Source of the DNA: Arsenophonus sp045399315
GTDB taxonomy: Bacteria; Pseudomonadota; Gammaproteobacteria; Enterobacterales; Enterobacteriaceae
DNA: 64,000 bases
Direction: 5' to 3'
Assembly (NCBI GenBank): GCA_045399315.1
Contig: DAYVGO010000033.1
Span: 97,484-161,483 of the forward strand
Shown here: positions 9,254 through 20,215 of the stretch, in pieces
Layout: the number at the start of each line of letters is the position of its first letter
Numbering within the stretch: position 1 is the first letter of the stretch
Notes under the pieces: generated by a model
What the model saw: only the letters and a program-made list of their open reading frames with translations
What the model was told of the DNA's origin: nothing
The model's database searches: none
Translations under genes and position numbers: made by a program

Positions 9254-10315
9254 TTATTCACCACACTGAGCTCGATGGCGTAAAAAATGATCAATAAGCA
9301 CTATTGCCATCATCGCTTCAGCTATCGGTACCGCTCGAATACCAACACAGGGATCATGACGCCCTTTTGTGATCACTTCAACCTCATTACCCTGCTGATT
9401 AATAGTTCTGCCTGGTATACTGATACTGGAAGTTGGCTTTAAAGCTAAATGAGCAATGATCGGCTGACTACTACTTATACCCCCTAATATGCCACCAGCA
9501 TGATTAGTGACAAATCCGTCGAGAGTTAACTCATCCCGATTTTGATTGCCTTTTAGCCTTACTACCTTAAAACCAGCACCAATTTCGACACCTTTAACCG
9601 CATTGATACTCATCATCGCATGAGCAATGTCCGCATCCAATCGATCAAAAACAGGTTCACCCAATCCAGCCGGCACATGGTCAGCAATAACGGTAACTTT
9701 AGCACCAATAGAATTACCTTCTTTTTTCAATGATCGTAGCAAGGCATCTAAAGCTGCCAATTTTGTTGCGTCCGGGCAAAAGAAAGGATTCTGTTCAACT
9801 AGGCCCCAATCCTTTAATTCACAACAAATATCTCCCATTTGACTTAAATAAGCCCGAATAGTTATTCCTAGTTTTTGTTGCAAATATTTTTTAGCAATCG
9901 CCCCTGCTGCCACCCGCATCACCGTTTCACGAGCTGAAGAGCGTCCACCACCACGGTAGTCACGTAAACCGTATTTTTGTTGGTAGGTATAATCTGTATG
10001 CCCAGGACGAAAAATATCCTTGATATCATTATAATCCTGTGACCGTTGATCTTGATTTTTAATCAACAACCCAATGGGAGTTCCTGTCGTCATGCCATTA
10101 AAAACACCGGACAAAATTTTAACCTGATCAAGTTCACGACGCTGAGTCGTGTAACGAGAAGTACCAGGCCGACGACGATCTAAGTCAGTTTGCAGATCTT
10201 CTTCCGACAGTGCCATGCCAGGAGGAATACCATCAACTACGCATCCTAACGCTAAGCCATGAGACTCACCAAATGTGGTAACACGAAAAAGCTGTCCAAT
10301 TGAATTTCCTGCCAT
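9254..10315 (-). CDS. aroC: Chorismate synthase AroC
   Basis: A 353-residue chorismate synthase (E. coli 361). It uses reduced FMN to convert EPSP to chorismate at the end of the shikimate pathway. Signature blocks are present: GNSIGQLFRVTTFGESHG at the N-terminus, DLDRRRPGTSRYTTQRRE, the RGGGRSSARETVMRVAAGA loop and the C-terminal GRHDPCVGIRAVPIAEAM. In E. coli mepA and yfcA lie between epmC and aroC; here only 30 bp separate them, so both have been deleted. The start MAGNSIGQ is standard. Intact. Confidence 0.97.
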   Translation of the reverse strand: MAGNSIGQLFRVTTFGESHGLALGCVVDGIPPGMALSEEDLQTDLDRRRPGTSRYTTQRRELDQVKILSGVFNGMTTGTPIGLLIKNQDQRSQDYNDIKDIFRPGHTDYTYQQKYGLRDYRGGGRSSARETVMRVAAGAIAKKYLQQKLGITIRAYLSQMGDICCELKDWGLVEQNPFFCPDATKLAALDALLRSLKKEGNSIGAKVTVIADHVPAGLGEPVFDRLDADIAHAMMSINAVKGVEIGAGFKVVRLKGNQNRDELTLDGFVTNHAGGILGGISSSQPIIAHLALKPTSSISIPGRTINQQGNEVEVITKGRHDPCVGIRAVPIAEAMMAIVLIDHFLRHRAQCGE

Positions 10316-10390
10316 CCCGCATGCTTCCTATTTTTTCTCATTTATTATAATGATCAACAAATAAATTATTGTATGAAAAAATACAATTAC

Positions 10391-11326
10391 CTAATAATCA
10401 ATAAATAATTTAAATTTTTCTTTATATTCAATAAGTTGATTTTGTGTCAATATGAATACCCCATCTCCACCATGTTCGAAAGTTAACCAAGTGAAAGGAA
10501 TATCTGGATATTGCTCAATAAGATTTATCATACTATTACCAACCTCACAAATGAGTACACCATTTTCTGTTAGGAAGCGTGTGGCATTAGCTAAAATTCG
10601 TCTGACAAGTTTTAACCCATCAGAACCAGCGGCAAGTGCTAGTTTAGGCTCTATCAGATATTCAGCTGGTAAATCAAACATATCTCCAGCATCCACATAA
10701 GGTGGATTAGTAATGATTAAATCATATTTAATTAGCGGCATATCTCGAAACAAATCTGAGCGAATCGGTACCACACGCTCAGAAAATCCATGAGCTGTAA
10801 TGTTTTGTTCAGCTATAGCTAATGTATCAGCAGAAATATCAACCGCATCAATTTGCGCGGCCGGAAATTCATAAGCACAGGCAATAGCAATACATCCACT
10901 GCCAGTACACATATCTAATATGGTTGTAGGTTCATAAGCAATAATCCCCTCAAAATGCTTATCAATCAGTTCGCCCATTGGTGAACGGGGGATCAAAACA
11001 CGCTCATCCACATAAAACTCGTGTCCACAAAACCAAGCTTTATTAGTTAAATAAGCAACGGGAATATGATCATTAATGCGGCGTAAGACTCGCTCAACAA
11101 TACGCTGACGTTCACTTATCGTTAGACGACAAGCCCATAATGATTGGGGTATATCCAATGGTAAAAAAAGTGATGGCAAAACAAGTTGTAAAGCTTCATC
11201 CCAAGAATTATCTGTGCCATGACCGTAATAAATATTTGCTGCATTAAACCGACTGACTACCCAACGCAACATATCTTGCATGGTATGTAGTTCCGCAACT
11301 GCCTCATCAACGAAAATTTTGTCCAA
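10391..11326 (-). CDS. prmB: Ribosomal protein uL3 glutamine N5-methyltransferase PrmB
   Basis: A SAM-dependent methyltransferase of the HemK/PrmB family that methylates a Gln of ribosomal protein uL3. The SAM motif LDMCTGSGCIAIACA and the catalytic NPPY motif (IITNPPYVDAGD) are both present. I place the start at TTG 11326 (LDKIFVDEAV) because it aligns with E. coli MDKIFVDEAV and has a strong GGAGGAG just upstream; a frame to 11428 adds 34 residues with no family match. That gives 311 residues (E. coli 310). It is divergent from smrB, as in E. coli. Confidence 0.93.
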   Translation of the reverse strand: MDKIFVDEAVAELHTMQDMLRWVVSRFNAANIYYGHGTDNSWDEALQLVLPSLFLPLDIPQSLWACRLTISERQRIVERVLRRINDHIPVAYLTNKAWFCGHEFYVDERVLIPRSPMGELIDKHFEGIIAYEPTTILDMCTGSGCIAIACAYEFPAAQIDAVDISADTLAIAEQNITAHGFSERVVPIRSDLFRDMPLIKYDLIITNPPYVDAGDMFDLPAEYLIEPKLALAAGSDGLKLVRRILANATRFLTENGVLICEVGNSMINLIEQYPDIPFTWLTFEHGGDGVFILTQNQLIEYKEKFKLFIDY

Positions 11327-11547
11327 AACTCCTCCAACAAAAAATAAAGTTGATATATTTAAAACTGGTAGTCTGCCATGAACTACCCAACAAATCAGCT
11401 TATTGTTAGTGAATTTTATAGGTATCATATTATTTAACGTTAGGATACAACCAAGCTCTCATTAAGTTTGATGCTCATAAGGAAGGAATAAGAACAAGAT
11501 TAAGATAAACTTAAAGAATAATTGACTAACTGATTGATAAAATGATG

Positions 11548-12099
11548 ATGAAAAATAAGTTCAAACTGAATACTGAGGAAATTAAACTATTTAAGGAAAC
11601 TATCGCAGGAACTAAACCTTTACTACATGATATCGTTAGTCATTCACCACCAAGACATCAGCGAATAAAATCACAACTTGTGACAAAACGTTTGCTCCAA
11701 GAACAACTAGACTCTAGTTTTTACTTTTCCGATGAATATCAACCGCTTCTGCAAGAAGATGGACCAACTCGTTATATACGACCTGATATTAACCCTTTTG
11801 AACTAAAAAAACTCCGCAGGGGTGATTATTATACTCCTGAACTATTTCTCGATTTACATGGTTTTTCACAACGACAAACTAAACAAGAAATTGGCGCACT
11901 GATCGCAGCTTGCTATCGAAATAACATCCATTGTGCCTGTATTATGCATGGTCACGGAAAGCACATTTTAAAACAGCAAATTCCCCTTTGGCTTGCTCAA
12001 CATCCTAATATCACTGCTTTTCATCAAGCCCCTAAAGTTTGGGGAGGTAACGCCTCGTTGTTTATCCTAGTCGAAATTGATGAAACTCAGTGTCGATAG
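11548..12099 (+). CDS. smrB: Ribosome rescue endonuclease SmrB
   Basis: A Smr-domain protein that in E. coli cleaves mRNA at collided ribosomes. The conserved blocks FSDEYQPLL, LKKLRRGDYYTPELFLDLHG, HCACIMHGHGKHILKQQ and PLWLAQHPNITAFHQAP are all present, including the DLHG and HGHGKH motifs of the nuclease site. Three consecutive ATGs (11542, 11545, 11548) are possible starts with no clear Shine-Dalgarno; I use the third (MKNKFKLNTEE) by comparison with E. coli MKKKTTLSEED. It is divergent from prmB and convergent with sixA, 15 bp away. Intact. Confidence 0.94.
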   Translation: MKNKFKLNTEEIKLFKETIAGTKPLLHDIVSHSPPRHQRIKSQLVTKRLLQEQLDSSFYFSDEYQPLLQEDGPTRYIRPDINPFELKKLRRGDYYTPELFLDLHGFSQRQTKQEIGALIAACYRNNIHCACIMHGHGKHILKQQIPLWLAQHPNITAFHQAPKVWGGNASLFILVEIDETQCR

Positions 12100-12114
12100 C
12101 AAATCTAATTAAAG

Positions 12115-12618
12115 CTAGAAATGTGCCGCTAGTTTATTAACACTTTGAAATATTTGAGAAGGCCCTCGTTGCCATCTATATTCAGCGTGATGGATTTCGG
12201 TATTGATCTGTACATAAGCAATTGCAGATGTTGTAAACATAGGCGGAATTTCTTGTGGGCATAAAGCTGATACCAAATAACCGACTAATGGTAAATGAGA
12301 AATAATCAATGCTGTTCTTATACCTTCTTCTGCAAGTAATTGTAAATAATTAGCAATACTTTGCGGATCTCCATCTGGGATAAGTTCAGATAAAACTTCG
12401 TGTTCTCCTGAATATGGCAATAATGGCTGCATTGCTTTATAAGTTTGTACTGCTCTTAAATATGGGCTCGTGAACACTCGTTCGAACACTGGATTTTGTT
12501 GTGCTAACCAACTGGCCATTAATTTAGATTCTTCTATTCCCTCAAGTGTAAGCTCTCTAGCTTCATCATTGATTGTATTTAGTGTTGCGTCACCATGACG
12601 CATAATAAAAACTTGCAT
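12115..12618 (-). CDS. sixA: Phosphohistidine phosphatase SixA
   Basis: A 167-residue histidine phosphatase. It begins MQVFIMRHGDA, with the catalytic H8 in the RHG motif, and carries VFTSPYLRAVQT and ISHLPLVGYLVSALCP, which match E. coli SixA including the second catalytic His. In E. coli SixA dephosphorylates the phosphohistidine of the nitrogen PTS protein NPr. A GGTGG sequence sits just before the ATG. It lies between smrB and the broken fadJ, as in E. coli. Confidence 0.95.
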   Translation of the reverse strand: MQVFIMRHGDATLNTINDEARELTLEGIEESKLMASWLAQQNPVFERVFTSPYLRAVQTYKAMQPLLPYSGEHEVLSELIPDGDPQSIANYLQLLAEEGIRTALIISHLPLVGYLVSALCPQEIPPMFTTSAIAYVQINTEIHHAEYRWQRGPSQIFQSVNKLAAHF

Positions 12619-12863
12619 AATCCACCATTTGAGTAAAATATTTTCACCTAACCCCTACATAGGAGCTCCTTTCATTACTCGCTAATATTGTTGTCGGAAA
12701 ATATGCAGGGCAAGGCAACCTGAAATTCTGCACTAAAATCACAAAAAAAGGAAATGCTTTATTTTCATAAAAATAGAAAAAAGTTTATTTTATATCTAGT
12801 TAAACAGAAAATACGCTTAAGGCCATGATATTATTAGGGTTTAATATTGCTAATACTAATCAA

Positions 12864-14994
12864 CTATTGATAGAATTTTTTATTAGTTTTTGCCATTTGG
12901 ATTAACCTTTCACAAGGAACAAAATTGTTACCATATTTCTGTGCGAGTTGATACATGGTGTCAACAATATTCGATAAACCTTGCTGATCCATATATCGAA
13001 ATGGTCCGCCGATAAAAGGGGGAAAACCTATTCCAAACACTGCACAAATCTCACATCATTTACTTGACAAATACCCCCCTTCGTCTAGACAACGAGCCGC
13101 TTCATTCAGCATTAGCATAATACAACGCTGAACAATTTCTTTTTCTAACTAAAATTGTTTTTTGGGTTGAATATTAAGTAATTCATAAATGGTTGTGTCG
13201 ACTTGACGCTGTTTTTTACGCCATGGCCAATTACTTTTACCATAAAGATAAAATCCACGGCCATTTTCGTGTCCCTTTCTATCATCTTCCAATATGATAT
13301 TAAGTTCTGAAGGAACAGAAAATCATTCGCCAAATTGTTCAACAAGCACTGGCATAATTTTAGTGCCTACATCAATTCCTACTTCGTCCAACAAGTTCAA
13401 TGGACCAACAGGAAAACCAAAATTAACCAAAACATTATCGATATGCTTAATTGGCTCATCAGCTAATAGACAACGTGTAGCTTCAGCAATATAGGGAGCC
13501 AATATACGGTTAACATAAAAGCCAGCATTATCAGCAACAATAATTGCGGTTTTACCCTGTTTTTTGGCTAATGTAATGGCAGTCGCAATCGCCTTATCGC
13601 TCGTCTTACTATGAGGAATCACTTCAACCAATAACATTTTATCAACTGGACTAAAATAATGAAGTCCAATGATACGTTCAGGTTACTTAGCAAATTCCGC
13701 AATTTTATAAATTGGCAGTGAAGATGTATTAGAAGCAAATATAGTCTCATTTAATGTTATTGCCTCTACTTTCGCTACCATTTTCGCTTTGATGCTAAAT
13801 CTTCAAAAACAGTCTCAACAACAATTTGAGCCTTTTCAAATCCCTTATAATCCAGTGTGCCTGAAATTAACATCATCTGTTAATCACGCTCTCGTCCAAG
13901 CACACGTTTACGTTTAACTTGCTCCGTTAAGCGATCCCAACTAAGTTTTAATGCCTGATTAAGCCCTTTATTATTAATGTCCTTCACGCGAACAGGTAAT
14001 CTGCCACGAGCAGCGGTAACAAAGGCAATACCAACTCCCATGAGTCCACCAACTGACGAATTGTAGCAGATTTTCAAAATTACCCATTTCATTTTTTAGC
14101 AAATCCGAGCCAAAAAAAGACTTCTTAAAGCGATCGATTCTGATGTCATTACTAGTTCCCCAAAGGCTTTTGTTTCTGCCATAAGCCCGGCTTCCACCTT
14201 TTTCATAACCGGTAGCAATCACTGAAATTGCTTTTTCTAGCTTCTAGCGCTGGATAATGACCATTATTTTTTGTAATTTATTTTATTTTTAACTAGCCTG
14301 AATAGGATATTTCTGATAATGGCTAATTCCGAAAAACGTTGTATGAGAGGCAAACGTTTTTTATTTTTTCCTCCGATTAATCCAGCTAATTGCCGTGGCC
14401 AATAAAATTTCTGCTGGAACAATATAGTCTACTAATCCCAGTTTTAATGATTGCTTTGGCCTTAACTGTCGTCCGGTTAGAATTAAAACTAATGCTTTGC
14501 TCAAACCGATTAAACGTGGTAACCGTTGCGTTCCTCCAGAATGAGCCTAATTTCACCTCAGGCAAACCCAGATGTGTTTTATCTGATAAGGTACAAATTC
14601 TTATATGACAAGCAAGCACTAATTCTAATCCACCGCTTAAACATACACCATCAATTACGGCTACAATTGGTAACGGATAATTTTCTACTAGGTTAAATAA
14701 CTTCTGGCAGGTCATAGCAAGCTGGCTTGCTTCTTCTTTTATTTTACAATTGGCAATCATACTAATATCAGCACCAGCAATAAAACAACCTGGTTTATTT
14801 GAAATAATGATAATAACTTTTAAACCCGCTATTGCTTGTGCTTGCTGTAATAATGTATAAAACTGCTCGACAAATTCCGCTTTTAAGACATTAACTTTTT
14901 CGCCTGGAACATCAATTGTAATAACACCTATGTTGTCTTGCTTGACCGACAAATGAAATACAGGATAACATTGCAGGCAAACTGTTCTCTTCAT
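12864..14994 (-). pseudogene. fadJ: FadJ fatty acid oxidation alpha subunit, many lesions
   Basis: FadJ joins enoyl-CoA hydratase and 3-hydroxyacyl-CoA dehydrogenase activities for beta-oxidation. The N-terminal hydratase part (14386-14994) keeps VITIDVPGEKVNVLKAEF, IAGADISMI and GLPEVKLGS. Dehydrogenase pieces appear in shifted frames: GVGIAFVTAA-like sequence near 14050, IPHSKTSDKAIATAITLAKK (13323-13637), GFYVNRILAPYI and PVGPLNLLDEVGID. The C-terminal piece (PCERLIQMAKTNKKFYQ) reaches a stop at 12864. Several frameshifts and stops and an overall length shorter than the usual 714 codons make it a clear pseudogene. It lies directly after fadI. Confidence 0.94.
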
Positions 14995-15009
14995 TTCTAT
15001 TGGTCATAA

Positions 15010-16305
15010 TTACTCAACCTCCAAAATCATTGCTGTTCCTACGCCTCCTGCGGCACAAACTATTGTTAGCACCAAACCACCACCACGGCGATGTAACTCA
15101 TTAAGTGTCTGTGTCACCATACGAGTACCGGTGGCAGCAAATGGATGACCATAAGCAATAGACCCAACCAATACATGAAATTTTTCCATATCAATTTCAC
15201 CAATTGTTTCAGACTGCCCTAATCTCTCTTGAGCAAATTTCTTACTAGCAAACATTTTTATATTAGCTAACACTTGAGCAGAAAAAGCTTCATGCATATC
15301 AATTAAGGTCAGATCCGTTAAATGTAATCCCACCCGTATAAGTGCTATTGGTGTAACATAAGAAGGACCTAATAACATGTCCTACCAAACATCAATAGCT
15401 GAAAAAGCATAACTACGTATATAACCCAATGGGGTTATACCTAAGCTTTTGGCATGCGATTCAAACGTCAACATTACTGCCGCCGCGCCATCAGTCATTG
15501 GTGTACTGTTCGCTGTCGTAACAGTACCATGTTGACGATCAAAAGCGAATTTTAATTTGGCATAAGAAACAAGCGTTAAGTCTCTGTGAATATTATTGTC
15601 TTCCTCTAATGACTGCAAAAGAGGGGAATATGGGAAGTCATTACTTCTTTATGTAATACACCACTATCCCAAGCTTGAGCAGCTAAGATATGGGATCGAT
15701 GAACGAAAGCGTCCTGTTCTTCACGACTAATATGATGTTTTTGCCATCTGTTCCGCGGTATCTCCCATTCGTAAGCCAGTAGAATATTTAACTATTGCTG
15801 GTAAGACAGGAAGAAAATCACAAAAATGTAATTTGTTCAACAGTCGTAAACGCTACCCAATTGATTTCGCTCTATTGAGATCAACTAGAGTGCTTGCCAT
15901 TTTTTAGTTACACCAATAGGTAAAACTGATGATGAATCAGCACCACCGGCGATACCGATCTTGATAGTACCTGCCATCATACTTTCTACAATATTGGTAA
16001 TAGCCTGAAAACTAGTAGCACATGCTCGAGAAACACTATAAGCATCGCTTGAAACTGGTAATCCAACTCCTAAAACAATCTCTCTGGCAATATTGGGGGC
16101 TTCAGGCATCTGAACTACCTGACCAAAAACCAATTGATCAATAGATTAAGGATTCAATGCCGCTGTGAATTACTAACTCACACACAACCATTTTGCCCAA
16201 ATCTACAGCAGGTATATTATGATAAGCTGTTGCCTGTTTAGCGAAAGGAAGAAGTAATCCAGTAATGATTGCAATACGATCAGTATTCTTAACATTATAG
16301 TTCAT
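15010..16305 (-). pseudogene. fadI: FadI acetyl-CoA acyltransferase (thiolase), broken
   Basis: The thiolase of the FadIJ complex, about 436 codons in E. coli. The start is ATG 16305 (MNYNVKNTDRIAIITG). Blocks in several frames match: FGQVVQMPEAPNIAREIVLG, SVSRACATSFQ with the nucleophile Cys, GIAGGADSSSVLPIGV, TANSTPMTDGAAAV, LIDMHEAFSAQ with the catalytic His, and SIAYGHPFAATGTRM. Frameshifts lie near 16145, 15895 and 15630, with a stop near 15380. It sits 15 bp upstream of fadJ, so both genes of the operon have decayed. Confidence 0.94.
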
Positions 16306-16531
16306 GGCAGCTCTTGCTTCCTTTTTTTATAAGAATGTGAAAAATGAAACTATAGTTAATCATTCCAATATTTCATAGAGATCTGAATTAATTGTTATCA
16401 AAATGTAGTGAAAGAAAAATAATAAAAATTAAACACTGAGAGGCGACAGACAAGATATGAAATCAAAATACTGAGTGTAACTCAACTATTAAATGCCTAT
16501 AGAACATCTATAAGCATAGTTGAAAACTTAG

Positions 16532-16819
16532 TTAACGTAAATTTAATTGAAAAATTAGCATTTCAGCTAGTAAAATTCGCGATTAATTTAACCCCCCCTC
16601 AGCAACGGGCTGAAACTAATATTCAATAGTACAAGGGGACGATTCAACTGCCCGTGCTTTTTCTATCAACCGTGTTAACATCGTCTTAGCTTCTTGTTTA
16701 CTTGAAAAACTTTCTTCAAAACAAGCCGTACGATTTTGATTATCTATCACAGTGCCCACATCAACACAACAACAAGCAGTAGTTTCTTCAGCATGACAAC
16801 GATTCTTAGCGTCCGACAT
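16532..16819 (-). pseudogene. yfcZ: YfcZ/YiiS family (DUF406) small protein, C-terminus broken
   Basis: The start ATG 16819 gives MSDAKNRCHAEETTACCCVD, matching YfcZ with its Cys-rich start and the later KARAVESSPCTI block. A stop (TAG, 16616) cuts the protein at 67 residues. Downstream the lost C-terminus is still visible: FQPVAEGGVKLIANFT in the same frame, then AEMLIFQLNLR and a stop at 16532 in another frame, matching E. coli AEMLIFQLGLR. So one nonsense codon and one frameshift have removed the last 30 residues. Function is unknown; it keeps its place between fadI and fadL. Confidence 0.82.
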
Positions 16820-17072
16820 AATTTTTCCCACAATAAAAATTAACAAAATATAATCATAACGCTAATTAACCCAAAAATACCAGTCACTAGGTAATAATCT
16901 ATAAAATATCAAATAGTTATTTGATCTAATATCTGATTGTTACTGTATCCCTACTAATTCGTATAGTTCATACGCCACTTTTATGTTAAATAAATCACAC
17001 TCTTACAAACAAATAACACATGCTTAAAAACCATGCTTGTAACAAAGCGGGGATTTAATTCTATACTCAGTC

Positions 17073-17089
17073 AACTGGTCTGATTTGTC
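17073..17089 (+). promoter_or_regulatory. FadR-like operator upstream of fadL
   Basis: AACTGGTCTGATTTGTC matches the FadR consensus ANCTGGTCYGACNTGTT closely. It lies 90-106 bp upstream of the fadL start, where E. coli fadL is repressed by FadR. It survives although fadL itself is broken. The match was made by eye. Confidence 0.68.
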
Positions 17090-17178
17090 ATATTGGCATG
17101 GAGCAATACAATTCGGGCCTTTCTATTGCGGTTAAAAAATCGCTCTTATCATAAATATAATTTAAGAGGGTTTTGGTC

Positions 17179-18395
17179 ATGAACCAGAAAACCCTGTACA
17201 AACATACGATTTTGGCAATGGCAGTAAGTTTCATTTCCACAAATGCTAGCACTGGTAGTCACAATCCAACTGTGATAATGTTATTCAATAAGCCGATGCT
17301 CTCTTTTGGTGCTATTTATATTAATCCTGACGTTGACATAAAAGGAAAATCACCCATCATTCCAGGTAATAGCATCACCTCAAGAAATATCGCTCCTCAT
17401 GCCTGGATACCTAATGCCCACTTTATTTTTCCAGTCAATGAAAAATGGGCTATTGGTTCTTTAATTACCACTAATTATGGTTTATCTACTGAATTCAATC
17501 ACAACTATAATGCCGGACCTATTGACGGAAAAACAGATCTAACTACGTTTAACTTAAATCTAAGTGGTGCTTATCGTCTTAATGAACACTTTAGTACTGG
17601 TTTAGGCTTTAATGCAGTCTATGCCAATACAAAAATTACCCGTCACATGGGTGCACTTGTGCCAATATTGGGGCTTACTAAATCAACTACCATTGCCAAA
17701 CTTAAGGGTGATGATTGGCGATATGGCTGGAATGCCGGTATCCTCTATAAACTAGACGAAAATAATCGTTACAACTTTACCTATCGTTTAGAAGTCAAAA
17801 TAAAGTTTAATGACGACTATAGTAATGAGCTTCCTCCATTACTACCAGGTGGTTTAGGTGGAAATAGCATTAAAGGCAAACTGGATCTTAATCTGCCCGA
17901 AATTTGGGAAATTTCCGGATATAATAAAGTCGCCCCTAAATTGGCTGTCCATAATTTAGCCTATACCAATTGGAGTCAGTTTAAAGAACTCAAAGCCCAG
18001 CGCAAATAATACTGGTCAAACTTTATTTAATAAACATTAAGGTTTTAAAGATGTTTTCCGAATTCTTTAGGGACAACTTACTATCATGACGATTATTAGA
18101 TGCTTCGTACCGGTATTGCCTTTGATGATAGCCCGGTACCCACCGAAAATCGTTCGATCTCAATTCCTGATCAAGATCGCTTTTGGATCATTGCCGGTAC
18201 AACTTATGCCTTTAACGAAAATACCTCTGTTGATGTAGGAATTTCCTACATGCATGGAAAAACGTAAAAATTAAAGAAGAGATGCCGCCCATGCCTGGTG
18301 GCGTACCTATTCCTGCGTATGAATTTAAATCCAGTGGAAGCGCTTGGTTAGCTGGCGTTAACTTTAACTATACATTCCAATTTTTCGTTGGATAG
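17179..18395 (+). pseudogene. fadL: FadL long-chain fatty acid outer-membrane transporter, broken
   Basis: The start is ATG 17179 (MNQKTLYKHTILAMAVSFIS), a signal peptide like that of E. coli FadL. About 30 residues after the signal, including the N-terminal hatch ([20 protein letters not shown] in E. coli), are missing, so ASTG runs straight into a PTVIMLF block. The barrel continues with TTFNLNLSGAYRLN, LGFNAVYA, GWNAGILY and LNLPEIWEISGYNKV. A frameshift near 18005 is followed by out-of-frame pieces TGIAFDDSPVP, SIPDQDRFW, GTTYAFNENTSVDVGISYMHG and the C-terminal FNYTF. Without the hatch and the last strands it cannot be functional. Confidence 0.92.
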
Positions 18396-18645
18396 CAATA
18401 GCTATCCTGCCTAAATTTAGTTTGTAAGAAATATTTAGTTATAATAATAACAAATACAACTATCCATAGCAGTCTTTACTAATTAAATAATAGTCTCCAG
18501 TAATGGATGATTAGTAAACAATAATATTAATAATTACCTTTATAATTTTTTAATCTATAAAGATGTTAGCTATCGTGACAACTAAATCATCCCACTATTA
18601 TTTTTTACCAATTTAAAATTTAACTTAAAATGTGTAAGTATATTG

Positions 18646-19419
18646 CTAATCTATAGAATCCAGATCGTCTTCAATCACAGCGGCATTAGGGTTAATAGTT
18701 GGCTTCAACTCTCCTCCTCGGGCTCTAAAATCTTTATTCTGAAAATAAGCCTCTCTGATCATTAAATAAGGATCAGAAGAGTTTTGTAGTATTCCATCTG
18801 AGTCTAAGAAAAGCGCTCGCTTTTCTATCCCTTCTAATAGCCATTTTCCTGCTGACATCCAGAAAGTAAGATAACTCAACATAGGATAAGTTTTATCAAC
18901 CCAGTCGCCACCATCTTCTCGTAGTGTAAAGCTACCATAACCTGGCAATACCACATATGGCCCATAACCAACCTGATAATAACCTAAAGTACTACCAAAA
19001 CGATTCGATTCCTCTCTAACTAGTTTAGGATTAGCCATTGAGGCAATATCGATAAATCCCGCCATACCAAAAACACTATTTAGAAAAAAACGATTAAGAT
19101 GTTTTATTCCTTGACAAATATTGCCGCGTAGAAAATTATTCACCATACTCGCGGGTTCTTCCAAGTTAGCAAAAAAATTCACTAGGCCATTGCGAGTGGG
19201 CATAGGAACATAATCGCGCCAGGCTACTGCAACAGGACGAACTATATAATAATCAAGAACATAGTAATTAAAATCAAACATTGTTCGATTAAAACTCTCT
19301 AGCGGATCAGAGCGCTGTTGATTATCAGTAGGGATACTCGAACAACTGGTAATCAATCCTACTGCAAAAAATACCCCGCATAATCGATATGTTTTAAATC
19401 TTGTTTTTCTATTCAACAA
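18646..19419 (-). CDS. mlaA: Phospholipid-binding lipoprotein MlaA
   Basis: A 257-residue outer-membrane lipoprotein (VacJ) that, with porin, removes phospholipids from the outer leaflet as part of the Mla system. The signal ends in the lipobox LITSC near residue 26. The MlaA core is complete: SDPLESFNRTMFDFNY, RPVAVAWRDYVP, FFLNSVFGMAGFIDIA, GSTLGYYQVGYGPYVVLPGYG and SSDPYLMIREAYFQ. The start appears to be TTG 19419, with GAGGGTG about 7 bases upstream. It keeps its E. coli position after fadL and before argW. Confidence 0.95.
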   Translation of the reverse strand: MLNRKTRFKTYRLCGVFFAVGLITSCSSIPTDNQQRSDPLESFNRTMFDFNYYVLDYYIVRPVAVAWRDYVPMPTRNGLVNFFANLEEPASMVNNFLRGNICQGIKHLNRFFLNSVFGMAGFIDIASMANPKLVREESNRFGSTLGYYQVGYGPYVVLPGYGSFTLREDGGDWVDKTYPMLSYLTFWMSAGKWLLEGIEKRALFLDSDGILQNSSDPYLMIREAYFQNKDFRARGGELKPTINPNAAVIEDDLDSID

Positions 19420-19911
19420 AACACCCTCATATTAATTGTCCATTCATAATTATATATCCACATTAATTTAATCTTACTTACTTTTAGTTTTATGATAAAA
19501 ATTTAATCAATGTTTATCTAAGTAAATAGTGTTCAAGTATTTATTTTAAATAGGACACTATAGGAAAAAACTAATCGATAATACTAAATTACAGGTAAAA
19601 CCATATTAAAAAACAAAGTAATAAAATTATTATTAAAATCATGAAAACATCATAATACAAAATACATAAATATAATTAACAAAAATTATTACTTTAATTT
19701 ATTATATTATCTAGGAAAAAATAATTTACAAAATAATCAGTTAGTAAATTGTTTGCCAATATAACAACACTAATAATATCAAACCAATTAAACACAAATC
19801 CAATCATCGCTAATAAAAATCAACTAACCCCATTCAACAAGTTGATTTTAATAGGGATTTAAGGGTAAAATAAATTGTATATTGTGGTAATATTGGCTTA
19901 AGAAATTCTAT
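19420..19911. other. Gene-free AT-rich gap between mlaA and tRNA-Arg
   Basis: About 490 bases of very AT-rich sequence with no frame that I can match to a protein. It must hold the promoters of mlaA (near 19430-19500, minus) and of the tRNA (plus). In E. coli yfdC lies at this place; I see no trace of it. Confidence 0.5.
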
Positions 19912-19986
19912 GTCCTCTTAGTTAAATGGATATAACAAGCCCCTCCTAAGGGCTAATTGTAGGTTCGATTCCTGCAGGGGACGCCA
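19912..19986 (+). tRNA. argW: tRNA-Arg (anticodon CCU)
   Basis: The sequence starts GTCCTCTTAGTTAAATGGAT and ends GGTTCGATTCCTGCAGGGGA-CGCCA. The acceptor stem GTCCTCT pairs with AGGGGAC, the D and T arms are normal, the anticodon loop holds CCT, and the 3' CCA is encoded. It differs from E. coli argW at only a few positions. argW is a known phage and island integration site in enterobacteria; here a degraded carboxylic acid reductase gene follows. Confidence 0.95.
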
Positions 19987-20215
19987 TTAACAGATTCACA
20001 ATAATTTATTTTAATTAACAAAAAGTTATAATAACCATCGTTTGTACTGCTATTCCAATACCTACTCTCGTTTGACTAAATTTATAACTTAGTTTAAAGC
20101 TTACCTAATATCACTGAACATACGCTAAGGCTTTCTTACAATTAATAGACTTTTATTGTGCAGCAAAAAATAACAAGGCGGTGTTATGTGATTAGTTTAT
20201 CTTATTAAAAATATT

